A DNA stretch of 64,000 nucleotides from Pseudoxanthomonas sp. GM95 (GTDB lineage Bacteria; Pseudomonadota; Gammaproteobacteria; Xanthomonadales; Xanthomonadaceae), in NCBI RefSeq assembly GCF_900109775.1, contig NZ_FOAX01000004.1:359412-423411 (forward strand), in the 5' to 3' direction. Positions 20,914 through 29,816 of the stretch are shown here, piece after piece; the stretch's first letter is position 1, and each line of letters starts with the position of its first letter. Position numbers and translations under genes: made by a program. The notes beneath the pieces are model-generated. The model made no database searches. It was not told where the DNA came from and saw only the letters and a program-made list of their open reading frames with translations.

Positions 20914-22296
20914 ATGAACCTGACGCGTTTCTCCTTCAAGGCTGCCGACCAAGCGGCACTGCACTTGCAAGCCTTCCGTTCCCTCAACACCGCAGACGTG
21001 GTCGAGCGGCTCAACCGGCTCAAGCCGGCCGTGGCGGGCGCGGCATTCACCGGCCTGGCCGACGACCGTGCCATCAACGTCCTGGAGCAGCCGGAGCTGC
21101 AGCGCGCGCCGCAGCTGCTGCAGGCGCTGGCGCCCGCGCGCCAGGCAGCGCTACTGGAAGGCATGGCCGACGATCGCGCCGCCGACCTGGTCCAGGCCTT
21201 GGAACCGCAGGCCCAGGCCATCGTGCTCTCCGACCTGGCGGCGCTGGCGCCGGCCAGTGCGCACGCGGTGCAGAAGCTCATGCGCTATCGCCCGCGCACC
21301 GCCGGCAGCCTGATGACCACCGAGTACGTCGCCGTGCCCGCCGACTGGAGCGTGGCCCAGGTGCTGGACCATGTGCGTGAAGTCGAGCGCAAGCGCGAAA
21401 CCGTCTACGCCATCCACGTACTGCGCCCCGGCAGCGACGTGCTGCAGCAGGTGGTCACCCTGCGCCGGCTGATCACCGGCCAGGCCGGCGACAACGTGCT
21501 CACCGTGGCCCAGGTCAATCCGCCGGTGACCGTGTCGCCACTGACTGACCAGCAGGAGGTCGCGCGCCTGATCCGCCGCCACGACCTGCTTTCGATCGCG
21601 GTGGTCGACGAGCAGCAGCGGATGCTCGGCATCGTCACCGTGGACGACATCATCGACACGATGATGGCCGAGGGCACCGAGGACGCGCACAAGTTCGGCG
21701 GCATGGAAGCACTGGACGCGCCGTACATGCAGATCGGCTTCTGGCAGATGATCCGCAAGCGCGCCGGCTGGCTGTGCGCGCTGTTCGTCGGCGAGATGCT
21801 GACCGCCTCGGCCATGCAGCACTTCGAGGGCGAGCTGGACAAGGCGCTGGTGCTGACCTTGTTCATCCCGCTGATCATGAGCTCGGGCGGCAACTCCGGT
21901 TCGCAGGCGACGTCGCTGCTGATCCGCTCGCTGGCCCTGCGCGAACTCACTTTGCGCGATTGGTGGCGGGTGGGGCTGCGCGAGCTGCCGACCGGCATGC
22001 TGCTGGGCGCGATCCTGGGCGTGATCGCGATCGTGCGCGTGGCGGTGTGGCAGACCGCGGGCATCTACGACTACGGCCCGCACTGGATGCTGGTGGCGCT
22101 GACCGTGGGCGCGGCGCTGGTCGGGATCGTGACCTTCGGTTCGCTGTCTGGGTCGCTGCTGCCGTTCCTGCTGCAGCGGTTGCGGTTCGATCCGGCCAGT
22201 GCGTCGGCGCCGTTCGTGGCGACGCTGGTGGATGTCACGGGGTTGGTGATTTATTTCAGTATTGCGTTGGCGATTTTGTCGGGGACGTTGTTGTAG
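20914..22296 (+). CDS. mgtE: Magnesium transporter MgtE
   Basis: 460 residues. N domain (about 20-125) of helical MgtE type, two CBS domains (about 135-255) with the typical 'IVTVDDIIDTM', then five membrane helices (about 280-455). The pore region 'IPLIMSSGGNSGSQATSLLIRSLA' (core SSGGNSGSQ) and the Asp/Gly residues near the C-terminus fit the Mg2+ channel family. CBS and N domains gate the pore according to cytoplasmic Mg2+. The gene is monocistronic, 242 nt after aceK, and is followed by repeat family A copy 2. A small GC-rich hairpin precedes the ATG. Confidence 0.94.
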   Translation: MNLTRFSFKAADQAALHLQAFRSLNTADVVERLNRLKPAVAGAAFTGLADDRAINVLEQPELQRAPQLLQALAPARQAALLEGMADDRAADLVQALEPQAQAIVLSDLAALAPASAHAVQKLMRYRPRTAGSLMTTEYVAVPADWSVAQVLDHVREVERKRETVYAIHVLRPGSDVLQQVVTLRRLITGQAGDNVLTVAQVNPPVTVSPLTDQQEVARLIRRHDLLSIAVVDEQQRMLGIVTVDDIIDTMMAEGTEDAHKFGGMEALDAPYMQIGFWQMIRKRAGWLCALFVGEMLTASAMQHFEGELDKALVLTLFIPLIMSSGGNSGSQATSLLIRSLALRELTLRDWWRVGLRELPTGMLLGAILGVIAIVRVAVWQTAGIYDYGPHWMLVALTVGAALVGIVTFGSLSGSLLPFLLQRLRFDPASASAPFVATLVDVTGLVIYFSIALAILSGTLL

Positions 22297-22706
22297 CACT
22301 GGCTTGTTCTTGGGTGCTTTCGAAGCGAAAGCTTTCGTGCGGCTTCGCCGCCCGACCTACTTTCTTGCTCGTGCAAGAAAGATAGGCAAAGAACACGCCT
22401 CCAGGCGGCGCGCCCTCGCTTCGCGAGGGTCCGCTGCGGGGTGAGGGATTTTTGGAAGGGACATCCTTGTCCCTTCCAAAAACACCGTGCATCCATGCAC
22501 GGTGCCCTGCGGGTCTTTCCTCGTCCCTTCGCCGTGCCTCATGGAGGTTGTAAGCAAGAGCGCGAGCAAAAGCTGAGGCAAAGGCAAAAGCGCTTGACCT
22601 GTTGCTTCCGGGAATGCGGCCGCCTTCATGCAGCGCGTCATGCGGTGCACGCGTCGGGCCGTGTAACGTGTCGGGCGACGCCACGTTGGCATGTCGTACG
22701 CATCGC
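22297..22706. other. Gene-free stretch with family A repeat
   Basis: 410 bases between mgtE and pat. It contains family A copy 2 (22330-22560). The remaining bases hold no further recognised element, and the open frames here are repeat by-products. Confidence 0.7.
22330..22560 (+). repeat. Intergenic structured repeat family A, copy 2
   Basis: Matches 760-1020 in order and length. Hairpins are GCGGC/GCCGC, CTTTCTTGC/GCAAGAAAG, CCCTCGC/GCGAGGG, TTGGAAGGGACA/TGTCCCTTCCAA and CACCGTGCAT/ATGCACGGTG. Several stems differ from copy 1 by paired changes. Confidence 0.75.
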
Positions 22707-25406
22707 ATGAGCACCTATCGCCTCAAGTCCGTGTTCGCCCCGCAGTCGATCGCCATCATCGGCGGCAGTCCGCGCGAGCGTTCGGCGGGGCGGGCGGTGG
22801 TGCGCAACCTGCGGGCGGCGGGCTTCCCGGGCAAGATCGCCTGGGTCAATGCGCGCTACGGGCAGATCGATGGCATGGCCACGGTGCGCGAGCTGGCCGA
22901 CCTGGATTACGTGCCGGACCTGGTGATCGTCACCGCGCCGGCGCCGATCGTGCCGCAGGTGGTGGCCACCGCCGCGCAGCGCGGCGTGGCCGCAGCGATC
23001 ATCCTCACCGCCGGCCTGGGCGAAGGGCCCGGCTCGCTGGCCGAAGCCACCGAACGGGCCGCGCGCGTGCACGGCCTGCGTATTCTCGGCCCGCACTGCC
23101 TGGGCGTGATCGCCCCGCACGCCAAGCTCAATGCCAGCATCGCCGCGCACACGCCGCTGCCGGGCGATCTCGCACTGATCTCCGAGTCCTCGGCCATCGC
23201 CGCGGCGCTGGTGGAATGGGGCGTGCAGCACCAGGTCGGGTTCTCGGCGGTGGTCTCGCTGGGCGATGCGCTGGACGTGGATTTCAGCGACCTGCTCGAC
23301 CACTTCGCGACCGACTACCGCACCCGCGCGATCCTGCTCTATGTCGAGTCGATCCAGGACGCGCGCAAGTTCATGTCGGCCGCGCGCGCCGCCGCGCGCG
23401 CCAAGCCCGTGGTGGTGGTGAAGTCCGGCCGCGGTCGCAGCGCCGGCGGCGCCACCCACACCCAGACCCTGGCGCGCCCCGATGCGGTCTACGACGCGGC
23501 CTTCCGCCGCGCCGGGCTGCTGCGCGTCGGCGCGCTGGACGAGCTGTTCGCCGCCGCGCAGACGCTGGGCCGGCTGGGCACCTTCCCCGGCCGGCGGCTG
23601 GCGATCCTGTCCAACGGTGGCGGCGTGGGCCAGCTCGCACGCGACCAGCTCGGCACACTCGGTGGCACGTTGGCCAACCTTTCCGGCGCGACCGTGGACC
23701 GGCTCGACCGCGCCCTGCCCGACTGGTCGCGCGACAACCCGGTGGACATCGTGGTCGACGCCGACGGCGAGCGCTACGCCGCAGCGATCGAGGCGCTGCT
23801 GGCCGATGCCGAGAACGACGCGGTGTTGGTGGTCAACGTGCCCACCGCCTTCACCTCCTCGGCCGATGCAGCGCGCGCCTTGACCCGCAGCGTCGGCGAG
23901 CGGTCCCGCCACAGCCGCGCCAAACCGGTGTTCGCGGTCTGGCTGGGCGGCGGCGAGGCCGCACTGTCGGCGCTCAACGCCGCGCACATCCCCAACTACG
24001 CGACCGAGTCCGATGCGATCGCCGGCTTCATGCATCTGGTGCGCTACCGCGAGGCGCAGGCGGCGCTGATGGAAACGCCGCCCAGCCTGCCGGAAGATTT
24101 CGTCGTCGACACCGCCGCCGCGCGTGCGATCGTCGAAGCCGCATTGGCCGACGGCCGCCAGTGGCTGGATCCGATTGCGGCGACGAATGTGCTGCGCGCC
24201 TATGGCATTCCGACCGCACGCATCTGGGCGGCGGCCGATGCCGATGCGGCGGTCAAGCTGGCCCAGCCGCTGCTGGACGAAGGCCTGCCGGTGGCGGTGA
24301 AAGTGCTCTCGGCCGACATCACCCACAAATCCGATGTCGATGGCGTGCGCCTGAACCTGGTCTCGGCCGAGGCCGTGCACGCAGCCACTTCGGCCCTGAT
24401 CGAACGCGCGCGCCGCTTGCGTCCGGATGCACGCATCGATGGCGTGGTGGTGCAGCCGACGGTGCTGCGGCCCAAGTCGCGTGAGCTGATCGCCGGCATC
24501 GCCGACGATGCGGTGTTCGGCCCGGTGATCGTGTTTGGCCGCGGCGGCACCGCGGTCGAAGTCATCGACGATGTCGCGCTCGCCTTGCCGCCGCTGGACC
24601 TGCGCCTGGCCCATGAGCTGATCGGCCGCACCCGCGTCTCGCGCATCCTCAAGGCCTATCGCGACGTGCCCGCGGCTGACGAGCGCGCGGTGGCGCTGGT
24701 GCTGGTCAAGCTGGCGCAGCTGGCCGCCGACATCCCGGAGATCCGCGAGCTGGACATCAACCCGCTGCTGGCCGACCGCGATGGCGTGGTGGCAGTGGAC
24801 GCGCGCATCGCCGTGGCCCGCTCGCGCCAGCTGCACAAGGGACGCGGCCATCCGCGCCTGTCGATCTTTCCCTACCCGAAGGAATGGGAGCGCCGGATCG
24901 CGCTGGGCGATGGCAGCAGCGCATTCGTGCGGCCGGTGCGGCCGGAGGACGATGCGCTGTTCCGTGCGTTCTTCGCGCGCGTCACCGACGAGGACCTGCG
25001 GCTGCGCTTCTTCCAGTCGGTCAAGCATTTCAGCCACGAGTTCATCGCGCGCCTGACCCAGCTGGATTACGCGCGCTCGATCGCCCTGGTGGCGATCGAA
25101 CCGAACAGCGGTGAGATGCTCGGCGCGGTCCGGCTGCTGGCCGATGCCGATTACGACCGCGGCGAGTACGGCATCCTGATCCGCTCCGACCTCAAGGGCG
25201 CGGGGTTGGGCTGGCAGCTGATGCGGATCATGATCGAGTACGCGCACTGGCAGGGCCTGCGCATGGTCGAAGGCCAAGTGCTGCGCGAGAACCGCACCAT
25301 GCTGGCCATGTGCCAACAGCTGGGCTTCACCCTGAAGCCCGATCCGGACGATCCTTCGATCACCAACGTCACCCTGCCGGTCGGCACGCAGGCGCGTCCC
25401 GCCTGA
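22707..25406 (+). CDS. pat: Pat-type protein lysine acetyltransferase (NDP-forming acyl-CoA synthetase-like plus GNAT)
   Basis: 899 residues. Residues about 1-460 form the CoA-binding and ligase-CoA domains of NDP-forming acyl-CoA synthetases ('SIAIIGGSPRERSAGRAV', 'LGPHCLGV'), about 470-700 an ATP-grasp domain ('VAVKVLSADITHKSDVDGV'), and about 725-899 a GNAT acetyltransferase domain with 'GLGWQLMRIMIEYA' binding acetyl-CoA. This is the arrangement of Pat/PatZ/YfiQ, which acetylates the catalytic Lys of acetyl-CoA synthetase and shuts it off. The synthetase half lacks the usual active His loop: the family position reads 'ISESSAIAAALVEWG', which suits a regulatory, non-catalytic module. Start: ATG at 22707 at the first domain residues. 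It lies 4.6 kb downstream of acs on the same strand. Confidence 0.9.
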   Translation: MSTYRLKSVFAPQSIAIIGGSPRERSAGRAVVRNLRAAGFPGKIAWVNARYGQIDGMATVRELADLDYVPDLVIVTAPAPIVPQVVATAAQRGVAAAIILTAGLGEGPGSLAEATERAARVHGLRILGPHCLGVIAPHAKLNASIAAHTPLPGDLALISESSAIAAALVEWGVQHQVGFSAVVSLGDALDVDFSDLLDHFATDYRTRAILLYVESIQDARKFMSAARAAARAKPVVVVKSGRGRSAGGATHTQTLARPDAVYDAAFRRAGLLRVGALDELFAAAQTLGRLGTFPGRRLAILSNGGGVGQLARDQLGTLGGTLANLSGATVDRLDRALPDWSRDNPVDIVVDADGERYAAAIEALLADAENDAVLVVNVPTAFTSSADAARALTRSVGERSRHSRAKPVFAVWLGGGEAALSALNAAHIPNYATESDAIAGFMHLVRYREAQAALMETPPSLPEDFVVDTAAARAIVEAALADGRQWLDPIAATNVLRAYGIPTARIWAAADADAAVKLAQPLLDEGLPVAVKVLSADITHKSDVDGVRLNLVSAEAVHAATSALIERARRLRPDARIDGVVVQPTVLRPKSRELIAGIADDAVFGPVIVFGRGGTAVEVIDDVALALPPLDLRLAHELIGRTRVSRILKAYRDVPAADERAVALVLVKLAQLAADIPEIRELDINPLLADRDGVVAVDARIAVARSRQLHKGRGHPRLSIFPYPKEWERRIALGDGSSAFVRPVRPEDDALFRAFFARVTDEDLRLRFFQSVKHFSHEFIARLTQLDYARSIALVAIEPNSGEMLGAVRLLADADYDRGEYGILIRSDLKGAGLGWQLMRIMIEYAHWQGLRMVEGQVLRENRTMLAMCQQLGFTLKPDPDDPSITNVTLPVGTQARPA

Positions 25407-25547
25407 CGCAACGCGGCGCGAAGCGCGTGTGACTTCACGCTCCTGCGTGTTGCCCCTGTCGCCTGTCATGGTGTGCGCGGTAGGCTGCAGGTTGAGACGT
25501 CCCCTGCCCCGCGCGGCGCAGGGACGCGGGGCGTGAGAGGGGTGTGT

Positions 25548-26507
25548 GTGATCCGGGTTTCGATCATGGGGTCTGATGTCCAGACCGAAGTGGCGCTGAT
25601 GCGTCGTCTGCAGCGCATTGCCGCCTTGCCGGCCGAAGGCCTGTCCATGGGTTACGAGGTGGAGGCCTGCGACCTGCTGATCGTGCAGGACACGCCGGCC
25701 TTGCGTGCCTCCGGCCAACGCTTGCGGCAAGCCAAGCCTGCGCGCCCGGTGTGGCTGATGGCGCTCGGCGGGCGCCTGTCCGATCCGACCCAAGGCCCGG
25801 CGCCACTGAGCGAGGACGCGATCCGGCAGGCGCTGCAGGCGCTGTACGCGCCGCATGCGGCCGAAGCGATGCCGGCGGCTTCGCTGCGCACGCGGCCGCC
25901 GTTCGCCGACCAGTTGCGTGCTTTGCTGGCCGCGCACGAGGGCCAGGCCGTGCTCTCACTCGATGGCGTGGACGTGCTGCGGCTGGATTTCGCCCAGTCC
26001 ACCGCGCAGCCGCTGCATAGCGCGCGCGCGGCGGCCGACAACCTGCCTGGACTGCTGGGGCCGGGGTTCGAACGTCTGGTCCTGCGCGTCGGTGACACTG
26101 CCGCGCCCGGCGGCGATGCACCGCGCCTGCCGCTGACGCCACTGCTGTGGCAGACCGCGCTGCGCATGCGCATGGTGCCCACGCCGATCGCGCCGCTGAC
26201 CGAGGCCACCGCGCTGCGCATGACCCAGTGGCCGGACTTCCGCGTGCTGGCGCATCGGCACGACGACTTCCGCCTGTGCACGCTGCTGCTCAAGCAGGCC
26301 TGCACAGCCACCGCCGCGGCCGCGCTGCTGGAGATCGATGCGGGCGCGGCCTGCGCCTTCTTCAACGCCGCCTACCTGAGCGGCTATGCCACGGTCGAAG
26401 CCATCGAGACGCCATTGCCTGCACCGGCTGAGGCCCGCCCGCGTTCGCGCCTGGCCCGCCTGTGGCGCGGCATGCGCGGCGGTGGCCGGAGGCGTGGCGA
26501 TGACTGA
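25548..26507 (+). CDS. Conserved protein of unknown function paired with a GTPase-like protein
   Basis: 319 residues, not recognised as a named family. The N-terminus (1-110) is alpha/beta-like. The C-terminal third carries a helical segment resembling a winged helix or PATAN-type fold ('WPDFRVLAHRHDDFRLCTLLL' region), followed by a basic, Arg-rich tail. No signal peptide or membrane segment. Start: the GTG at 25548 follows an AGAGGGG run at a suitable distance; the frame is open back to 25473 without a better site. The stop overlaps the start of the following P-loop gene by 8 nt, so the two proteins probably work together. The arrangement recalls small-GTPase/effector pairs that control motility or polarity, but that is inference. 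Confidence 0.6.
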   Translation: MIRVSIMGSDVQTEVALMRRLQRIAALPAEGLSMGYEVEACDLLIVQDTPALRASGQRLRQAKPARPVWLMALGGRLSDPTQGPAPLSEDAIRQALQALYAPHAAEAMPAASLRTRPPFADQLRALLAAHEGQAVLSLDGVDVLRLDFAQSTAQPLHSARAAADNLPGLLGPGFERLVLRVGDTAAPGGDAPRLPLTPLLWQTALRMRMVPTPIAPLTEATALRMTQWPDFRVLAHRHDDFRLCTLLLKQACTATAAAALLEIDAGAACAFFNAAYLSGYATVEAIETPLPAPAEARPRSRLARLWRGMRGGGRRRGDD

Positions 26508-26985
26508 GACCCGGATCGTGGTGGTCGGTGAACGCGGCAGCGGCAAGCAGGCGCTGCTGGACGGCTTGTGCGGCCAGGCCGGTGGCGCGGCGCTGGATGC
26601 CAACACGGCCGAAGTCGTGCTGGCCGGCGGCGATCGCCTGCACGTGCGCTGCCTGGCCAGCGTCCCGGATGCCACGGCGCTGGAAGGCGTCGATGGCCTG
26701 ATCGCCCTGGTCGATGCGGCGGCCGTCGAAGCCGAAGCCCAGCTTGCCATCTGCATGACGCTGCTCGCCGGACCGGCCGCGGCGCTGCCGGCGGTGCTGG
26801 GGATCTCGCGGGTGGACCTGCATCCGGACTGGGACATGGCCGCGACCCTGGCCACGCTGGCCCGGGCCGGTCACGCGCTGCCGGTGGTGCCCTTCGATGC
26901 GCGCGATCCGGCCCAGGGACTGATGCTGCTGGACGTGCTGGTCAGCCAGATCGAAACCGACGGCCTGGTTACCGGCGCGCGTTGA
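26500..26985 (+). CDS. Small GTPase-like P-loop protein with degenerate motifs
   Basis: 161 residues with the size and order of a small GTPase. The P-loop reads GERGSGKQ, with Gln where Ser or Thr normally binds Mg2+. The G4 position reads 'SRVD' instead of NKxD, and no DxxG switch is evident ('CLASVPDATALEG'). Nucleotide binding may persist but GTP hydrolysis is doubtful. It overlaps the preceding gene by 8 nt. Candidate relatives are MglA-like or Sar1-like bacterial GTPases. I cannot name a family member, and the loss of key residues could also mean a structural partner rather than an enzyme. Confidence 0.6.
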   Translation: MTETRIVVVGERGSGKQALLDGLCGQAGGAALDANTAEVVLAGGDRLHVRCLASVPDATALEGVDGLIALVDAAAVEAEAQLAICMTLLAGPAAALPAVLGISRVDLHPDWDMAATLATLARAGHALPVVPFDARDPAQGLMLLDVLVSQIETDGLVTGAR

Positions 26986-27147
26986 GACCGCCGCCGTGGC
27001 GGGGCATGACGCGACCGTCATGCCCTGGCATCGTCCCGGCCAGCGTGGGTTTAACGCGCGGCTGGTAGCTTGGCGCTGTGTCTTGGGGCGATGCCGCCCG
27101 CCGGCACGCCACGCGCAGCCGCTGCGCTCTTTCGAAGGTCGTCCCGC

Positions 27148-27618
27148 ATGAACGCCGCCACCGTCCTGTCCCTGTTGCTGCTGGCCACCCCGCTCACCGC
27201 ACTCGCCCAGACCAGCCCGCTGGACCTGAAGCTCAAGGACAACACCACCACCTCCGGCGATCCGCCCGGCACCTATTACGGTGACCACAGCGGTCCGGTG
27301 GTGAAGGACACCAGCACGCCGCGCTCGGAGCTGGACGACGGCAAGGCCCACCTCCATGGCAGCTTCACCACCGGCATGGGCTACTCCAAGGGCTACGGCA
27401 GCAGCACCTACAACGCGGCCGACATCAACATCAGCAAGGCCTTCACCAGCGACTCCGGTCGCACCAGTGTCATGAGCATGGACATCCATGTCAGCAAGAG
27501 CGATGGCCCCGGCTATGGCCCGTACGGGTACGGCGGCTACGGTGGTTACTACGACCGGCCGGGACCGCGCACCGCCGGCGGCGCGTCCATGCGCTGGTCG
27601 CAGGACGCCGCGGAGTGA
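27148..27618 (+). CDS. Small secreted Gly/Tyr-rich protein of unknown function
   Basis: 156 residues. Signal peptide about 1-20 (MNAATVLSLLLLATPLTALA, cleavage before QTSP). The mature part is rich in Ser, Thr, Gly and Asp, contains 'NISKAFTSDSGRTSVMSMDIHVSKSD', and near the C-terminus has a PYGYGGYGGYY run. I know homologues only as hypothetical proteins in Xanthomonadaceae; no catalytic motif is visible. The start is fixed by the signal peptide. It stands alone, 160 nt after the GTPase-like gene and upstream of the terC riboswitch. Confidence 0.7.
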   Translation: MNAATVLSLLLLATPLTALAQTSPLDLKLKDNTTTSGDPPGTYYGDHSGPVVKDTSTPRSELDDGKAHLHGSFTTGMGYSKGYGSSTYNAADINISKAFTSDSGRTSVMSMDIHVSKSDGPGYGPYGYGGYGGYYDRPGPRTAGGASMRWSQDAAE

Positions 27619-27704
27619 CAATGCCGTCACTCCAGGGAGTTTCTGAACCCCTGGCCCGGCTTTTCCATTGACCCAGCGCGGCTGCGGCCGCGACAATCCC
27701 CCAC

Positions 27705-27836
27705 AGAAGGGGAGTAGCTCCCACGCGCTGTGATCGTCACTACGGGCCTTGTGCCCCGGTCCAGCGGCAACCGGCCTGAATCCATCAGCCGGCTGTGAGC
27801 GAGACCTTCGCCGCAACGGCGAAGGTATGTGCCCCG
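27705..27836 (+). ncRNA. yybP-ykoY (Mn2+) riboswitch
   Basis: The stretch has the class signature: AAGGGGAGTAGCTCCC at its 5' side (27707 on) and GCGAGACCTTC...GAAGGTATGTG at its 3' side (ending about 27831), where the two Mn2+-binding loops face each other. Between them lie pairing GC-rich arms. It precedes terC by about 80 nt; TerC-family exporters are the classic genes under this RNA. Recognised by motif, not computed. Confidence 0.9.
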
Positions 27837-27915
27837 GATCTCCCCCAAGAAGATTCCTTCCGCGCAGACTGGACTCCGTCGCTCCCGTCCTTTGGCTTAT
27901 GCGTGGAGAAACGTG

Positions 27916-28875
27916 ATGCAGACAATTGCAAACCCCTGGTTGTGGGGTGGATTCGTGGTGGTGGTGATCGCCGCCCTGCTGGCCGACCTGGTGTTGATGC
28001 GCCACGGCGGCCCGCACAAGGTCACCTTCAAGGAAGCGGTGTGGTGGTCGATCGGCTGGGTTGCCCTGGCGCTGGCCTTCAACGGCGGCCTGTGGTGGTA
28101 CCTGCGCGAGACGATGGACATCGCCAGCGCCAACCGCATCGGCCTGGAATTCCTGACCGGTTACCTGGTCGAGAAGTCGCTGGCGGTGGACAACATCTTC
28201 GTCTTCCTGATGGTGATGACCTATTTCGCCGTGCCCGAGGAACAGCGCCAGCGCGTGCTGGTGATCGGCGTGCTGGGCGCGATCTTCCTGCGCGCCATCA
28301 TGATCTTCGCCGGTGCAGCGCTGCTGACCCAGTTCCATTGGCTGCTGTACGTGTTCGGCGCGTTCCTGCTGTTCACCGGCATCAAGATGTGGTTCTCGGC
28401 CGGCGCCGAGCCCGACCTTGAATCCAATCCGGCGCTGAAGTTCATGCGCAAGCACCTGCGCCTGACCGACGGCTATGAAGGCAATGCGCTGTCGGTCAAG
28501 CGCGACGGCAAGCGCTGGTACACGCCGATGTTCATGGTGCTGATCCTGATCGCGGTGACCGACGTGATCTTCGCGGTCGACTCGATCCCGGCGATCTTCG
28601 CCATCACCACCGACCCGTTCGTCGTGCTGACCTCGAACGTGTTCGCGGTGCTGGGCCTGCGCGCGATGTTCTTCCTGCTGGCCGGCATGGCCGACCGCTT
28701 CCACCTGCTGCCCTACGGCCTGGCGGTGATCCTGGTCTACATCGGTACCAAGATGCTGGTGATCGACTTCATCAAGATCCCGGTGCTGGTCTCGCTGGGC
28801 GTGGTGTTCGGCATCCTGGCCATCACCGTGTGGCTGAGCCTGGCCCGCCCGCCGAAGCCGGAAACGCACGCCTGA
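27916..28875 (+). CDS. alx: TerC-family membrane protein (Alx/MeeF-like manganese exporter)
   Basis: 319 residues with about nine membrane helices. TerC-family signatures are 'EKSLAVDNIFVFLMV' (residues about 88-102) and 'IAVTDVIFAVDSIPAIFAITTDPF' (core TDVIFAVDSIPA), each with acidic residues inside helices that are thought to pass Mn2+. Members such as Alx and MeeF export Mn2+ or load secreted enzymes with it. Start: ATG at 27916 with GGAGAA at 27905-27910. The upstream yybP-ykoY riboswitch implies induction by Mn2+, and in Alx also by alkaline pH. A strong hairpin terminator follows the gene. Confidence 0.93.
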   Translation: MQTIANPWLWGGFVVVVIAALLADLVLMRHGGPHKVTFKEAVWWSIGWVALALAFNGGLWWYLRETMDIASANRIGLEFLTGYLVEKSLAVDNIFVFLMVMTYFAVPEEQRQRVLVIGVLGAIFLRAIMIFAGAALLTQFHWLLYVFGAFLLFTGIKMWFSAGAEPDLESNPALKFMRKHLRLTDGYEGNALSVKRDGKRWYTPMFMVLILIAVTDVIFAVDSIPAIFAITTDPFVVLTSNVFAVLGLRAMFFLLAGMADRFHLLPYGLAVILVYIGTKMLVIDFIKIPVLVSLGVVFGILAITVWLSLARPPKPETHA

Positions 28876-28897
28876 TCGTGTTTCAAGCTGAGTGACC

Positions 28898-28945
28898 GCG
28901 CGCCGCGGCGTTCCACACACGGAACGTCGCGGCGCGCTTGTTTTT
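28898..28945 (+). terminator. Rho-independent terminator of terC
   Basis: A 17-bp stem (GCGCGCCGCGGCGTTCC at 28898-28914 with GGAACGTCGCGGCGCGC at 28921-28937, one G-T pair) has an ACACAC loop and is followed by TTGTTTTT. Confidence 0.88.
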
Positions 28946-28973
28946 GCCCCACGGTGGCGCCATCGAAGCGTGC

Positions 28974-29789
28974 ATGGACGCCCATCATCCCGACGACCCG
29001 CGTTTCGATGCCACCGCGCAAGGCCAGGCGGATCGACGCCGGCTGCTGCGCGCGTTCAACCTGTCGCTGGGCTTCATCCTGCTGCTGGTGCTGGCGTACT
29101 CGGCGCAGGGCAGTTTCGACTGGCGCCCCTTCGCGATTGCACCGCATGCGGCCGAAGGCCTGGTCGGCATCCTCACCGCGCCGCTGCTGCATGGCTCGAT
29201 CGAGCACATCGCCTCCAATGCCATCGCCTTGCTGATGCTGGGCACGCTGGCCGGCAGCGTCTATCCGAAGGCGACCGTGCGCGCGTTGCCGGTGCTGTGG
29301 ATCGGCTCGGGCCTGGGCGCGTGGTGGCTGGGCGACGTGGGCACACGCCATCTGGGGGCGAGCGGCCTCGGCCACGGCTTGATGTTCCTGGTGATCGGGC
29401 TGGGCGTGCTGCGGCGGGATCGCGCTGCGATCGCCACCGGCTTCATCGCCTTCCTGTTCTACGGCGGCATGCTGCTGACGGTGCTGCCGCGCGAGCCCGG
29501 CGTGTCGTGGCAGGCGCACCTGGGCGGCGCAGTCGCCGGACTGATCGCGGCATGGTGGTTCCGGCGCAGCGATCCGCTACTGCCGCGCAAGCGCTACAGC
29601 TGGGAGCTGGAGGAAGAACAGGCCGCGCCGGCCTTCGACGACGAGGCCGACACGCTCGAACCGCCCTCGCCGCGCGAGGTGCCGGTACTGTGGGACCGGC
29701 CCGCGGCGACGCCCGGCGTGGTCCTGCCCTTCCCCACGCGCCCGGCGTCCATCCTCGAACCGGATGACAAACCGCAGCGGCTAGACTGA
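28974..29789 (+). CDS. Rhomboid-family intramembrane serine protease
   Basis: 271 residues with six predicted helices in residues 25-205, then a hydrophilic, acidic and Pro-rich tail (210-271). Catalytic Ser is in 'HLGASGLGHG' (GASG motif) and the catalytic His in 'WQAHLGGAVAG'. An additional 'HGSIEHIASNAIAL' (helix 2 His and Asn) fits the oxyanion-hole region of rhomboids. It cleaves membrane proteins within the bilayer; the substrate is unknown. Start: ATG at 28974; the in-frame ATG at 28938 overlaps the terC terminator and is less likely. Confidence 0.9.
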   Translation: MDAHHPDDPRFDATAQGQADRRRLLRAFNLSLGFILLLVLAYSAQGSFDWRPFAIAPHAAEGLVGILTAPLLHGSIEHIASNAIALLMLGTLAGSVYPKATVRALPVLWIGSGLGAWWLGDVGTRHLGASGLGHGLMFLVIGLGVLRRDRAAIATGFIAFLFYGGMLLTVLPREPGVSWQAHLGGAVAGLIAAWWFRRSDPLLPRKRYSWELEEEQAAPAFDDEADTLEPPSPREVPVLWDRPAATPGVVLPFPTRPASILEPDDKPQRLD

Positions 29790-29816
29790 CCGCGTCCCCC
29801 GCTCATTCGTTGCCGC

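Noticed and set aside
22251..22714. Open frames of 80-150 codons before pat
   Set aside because: By-products of repeat family A copy 2.
22638..25937. Minus-strand frame of 1099 codons
   Set aside because: Antisense of pat, with low-complexity composition.
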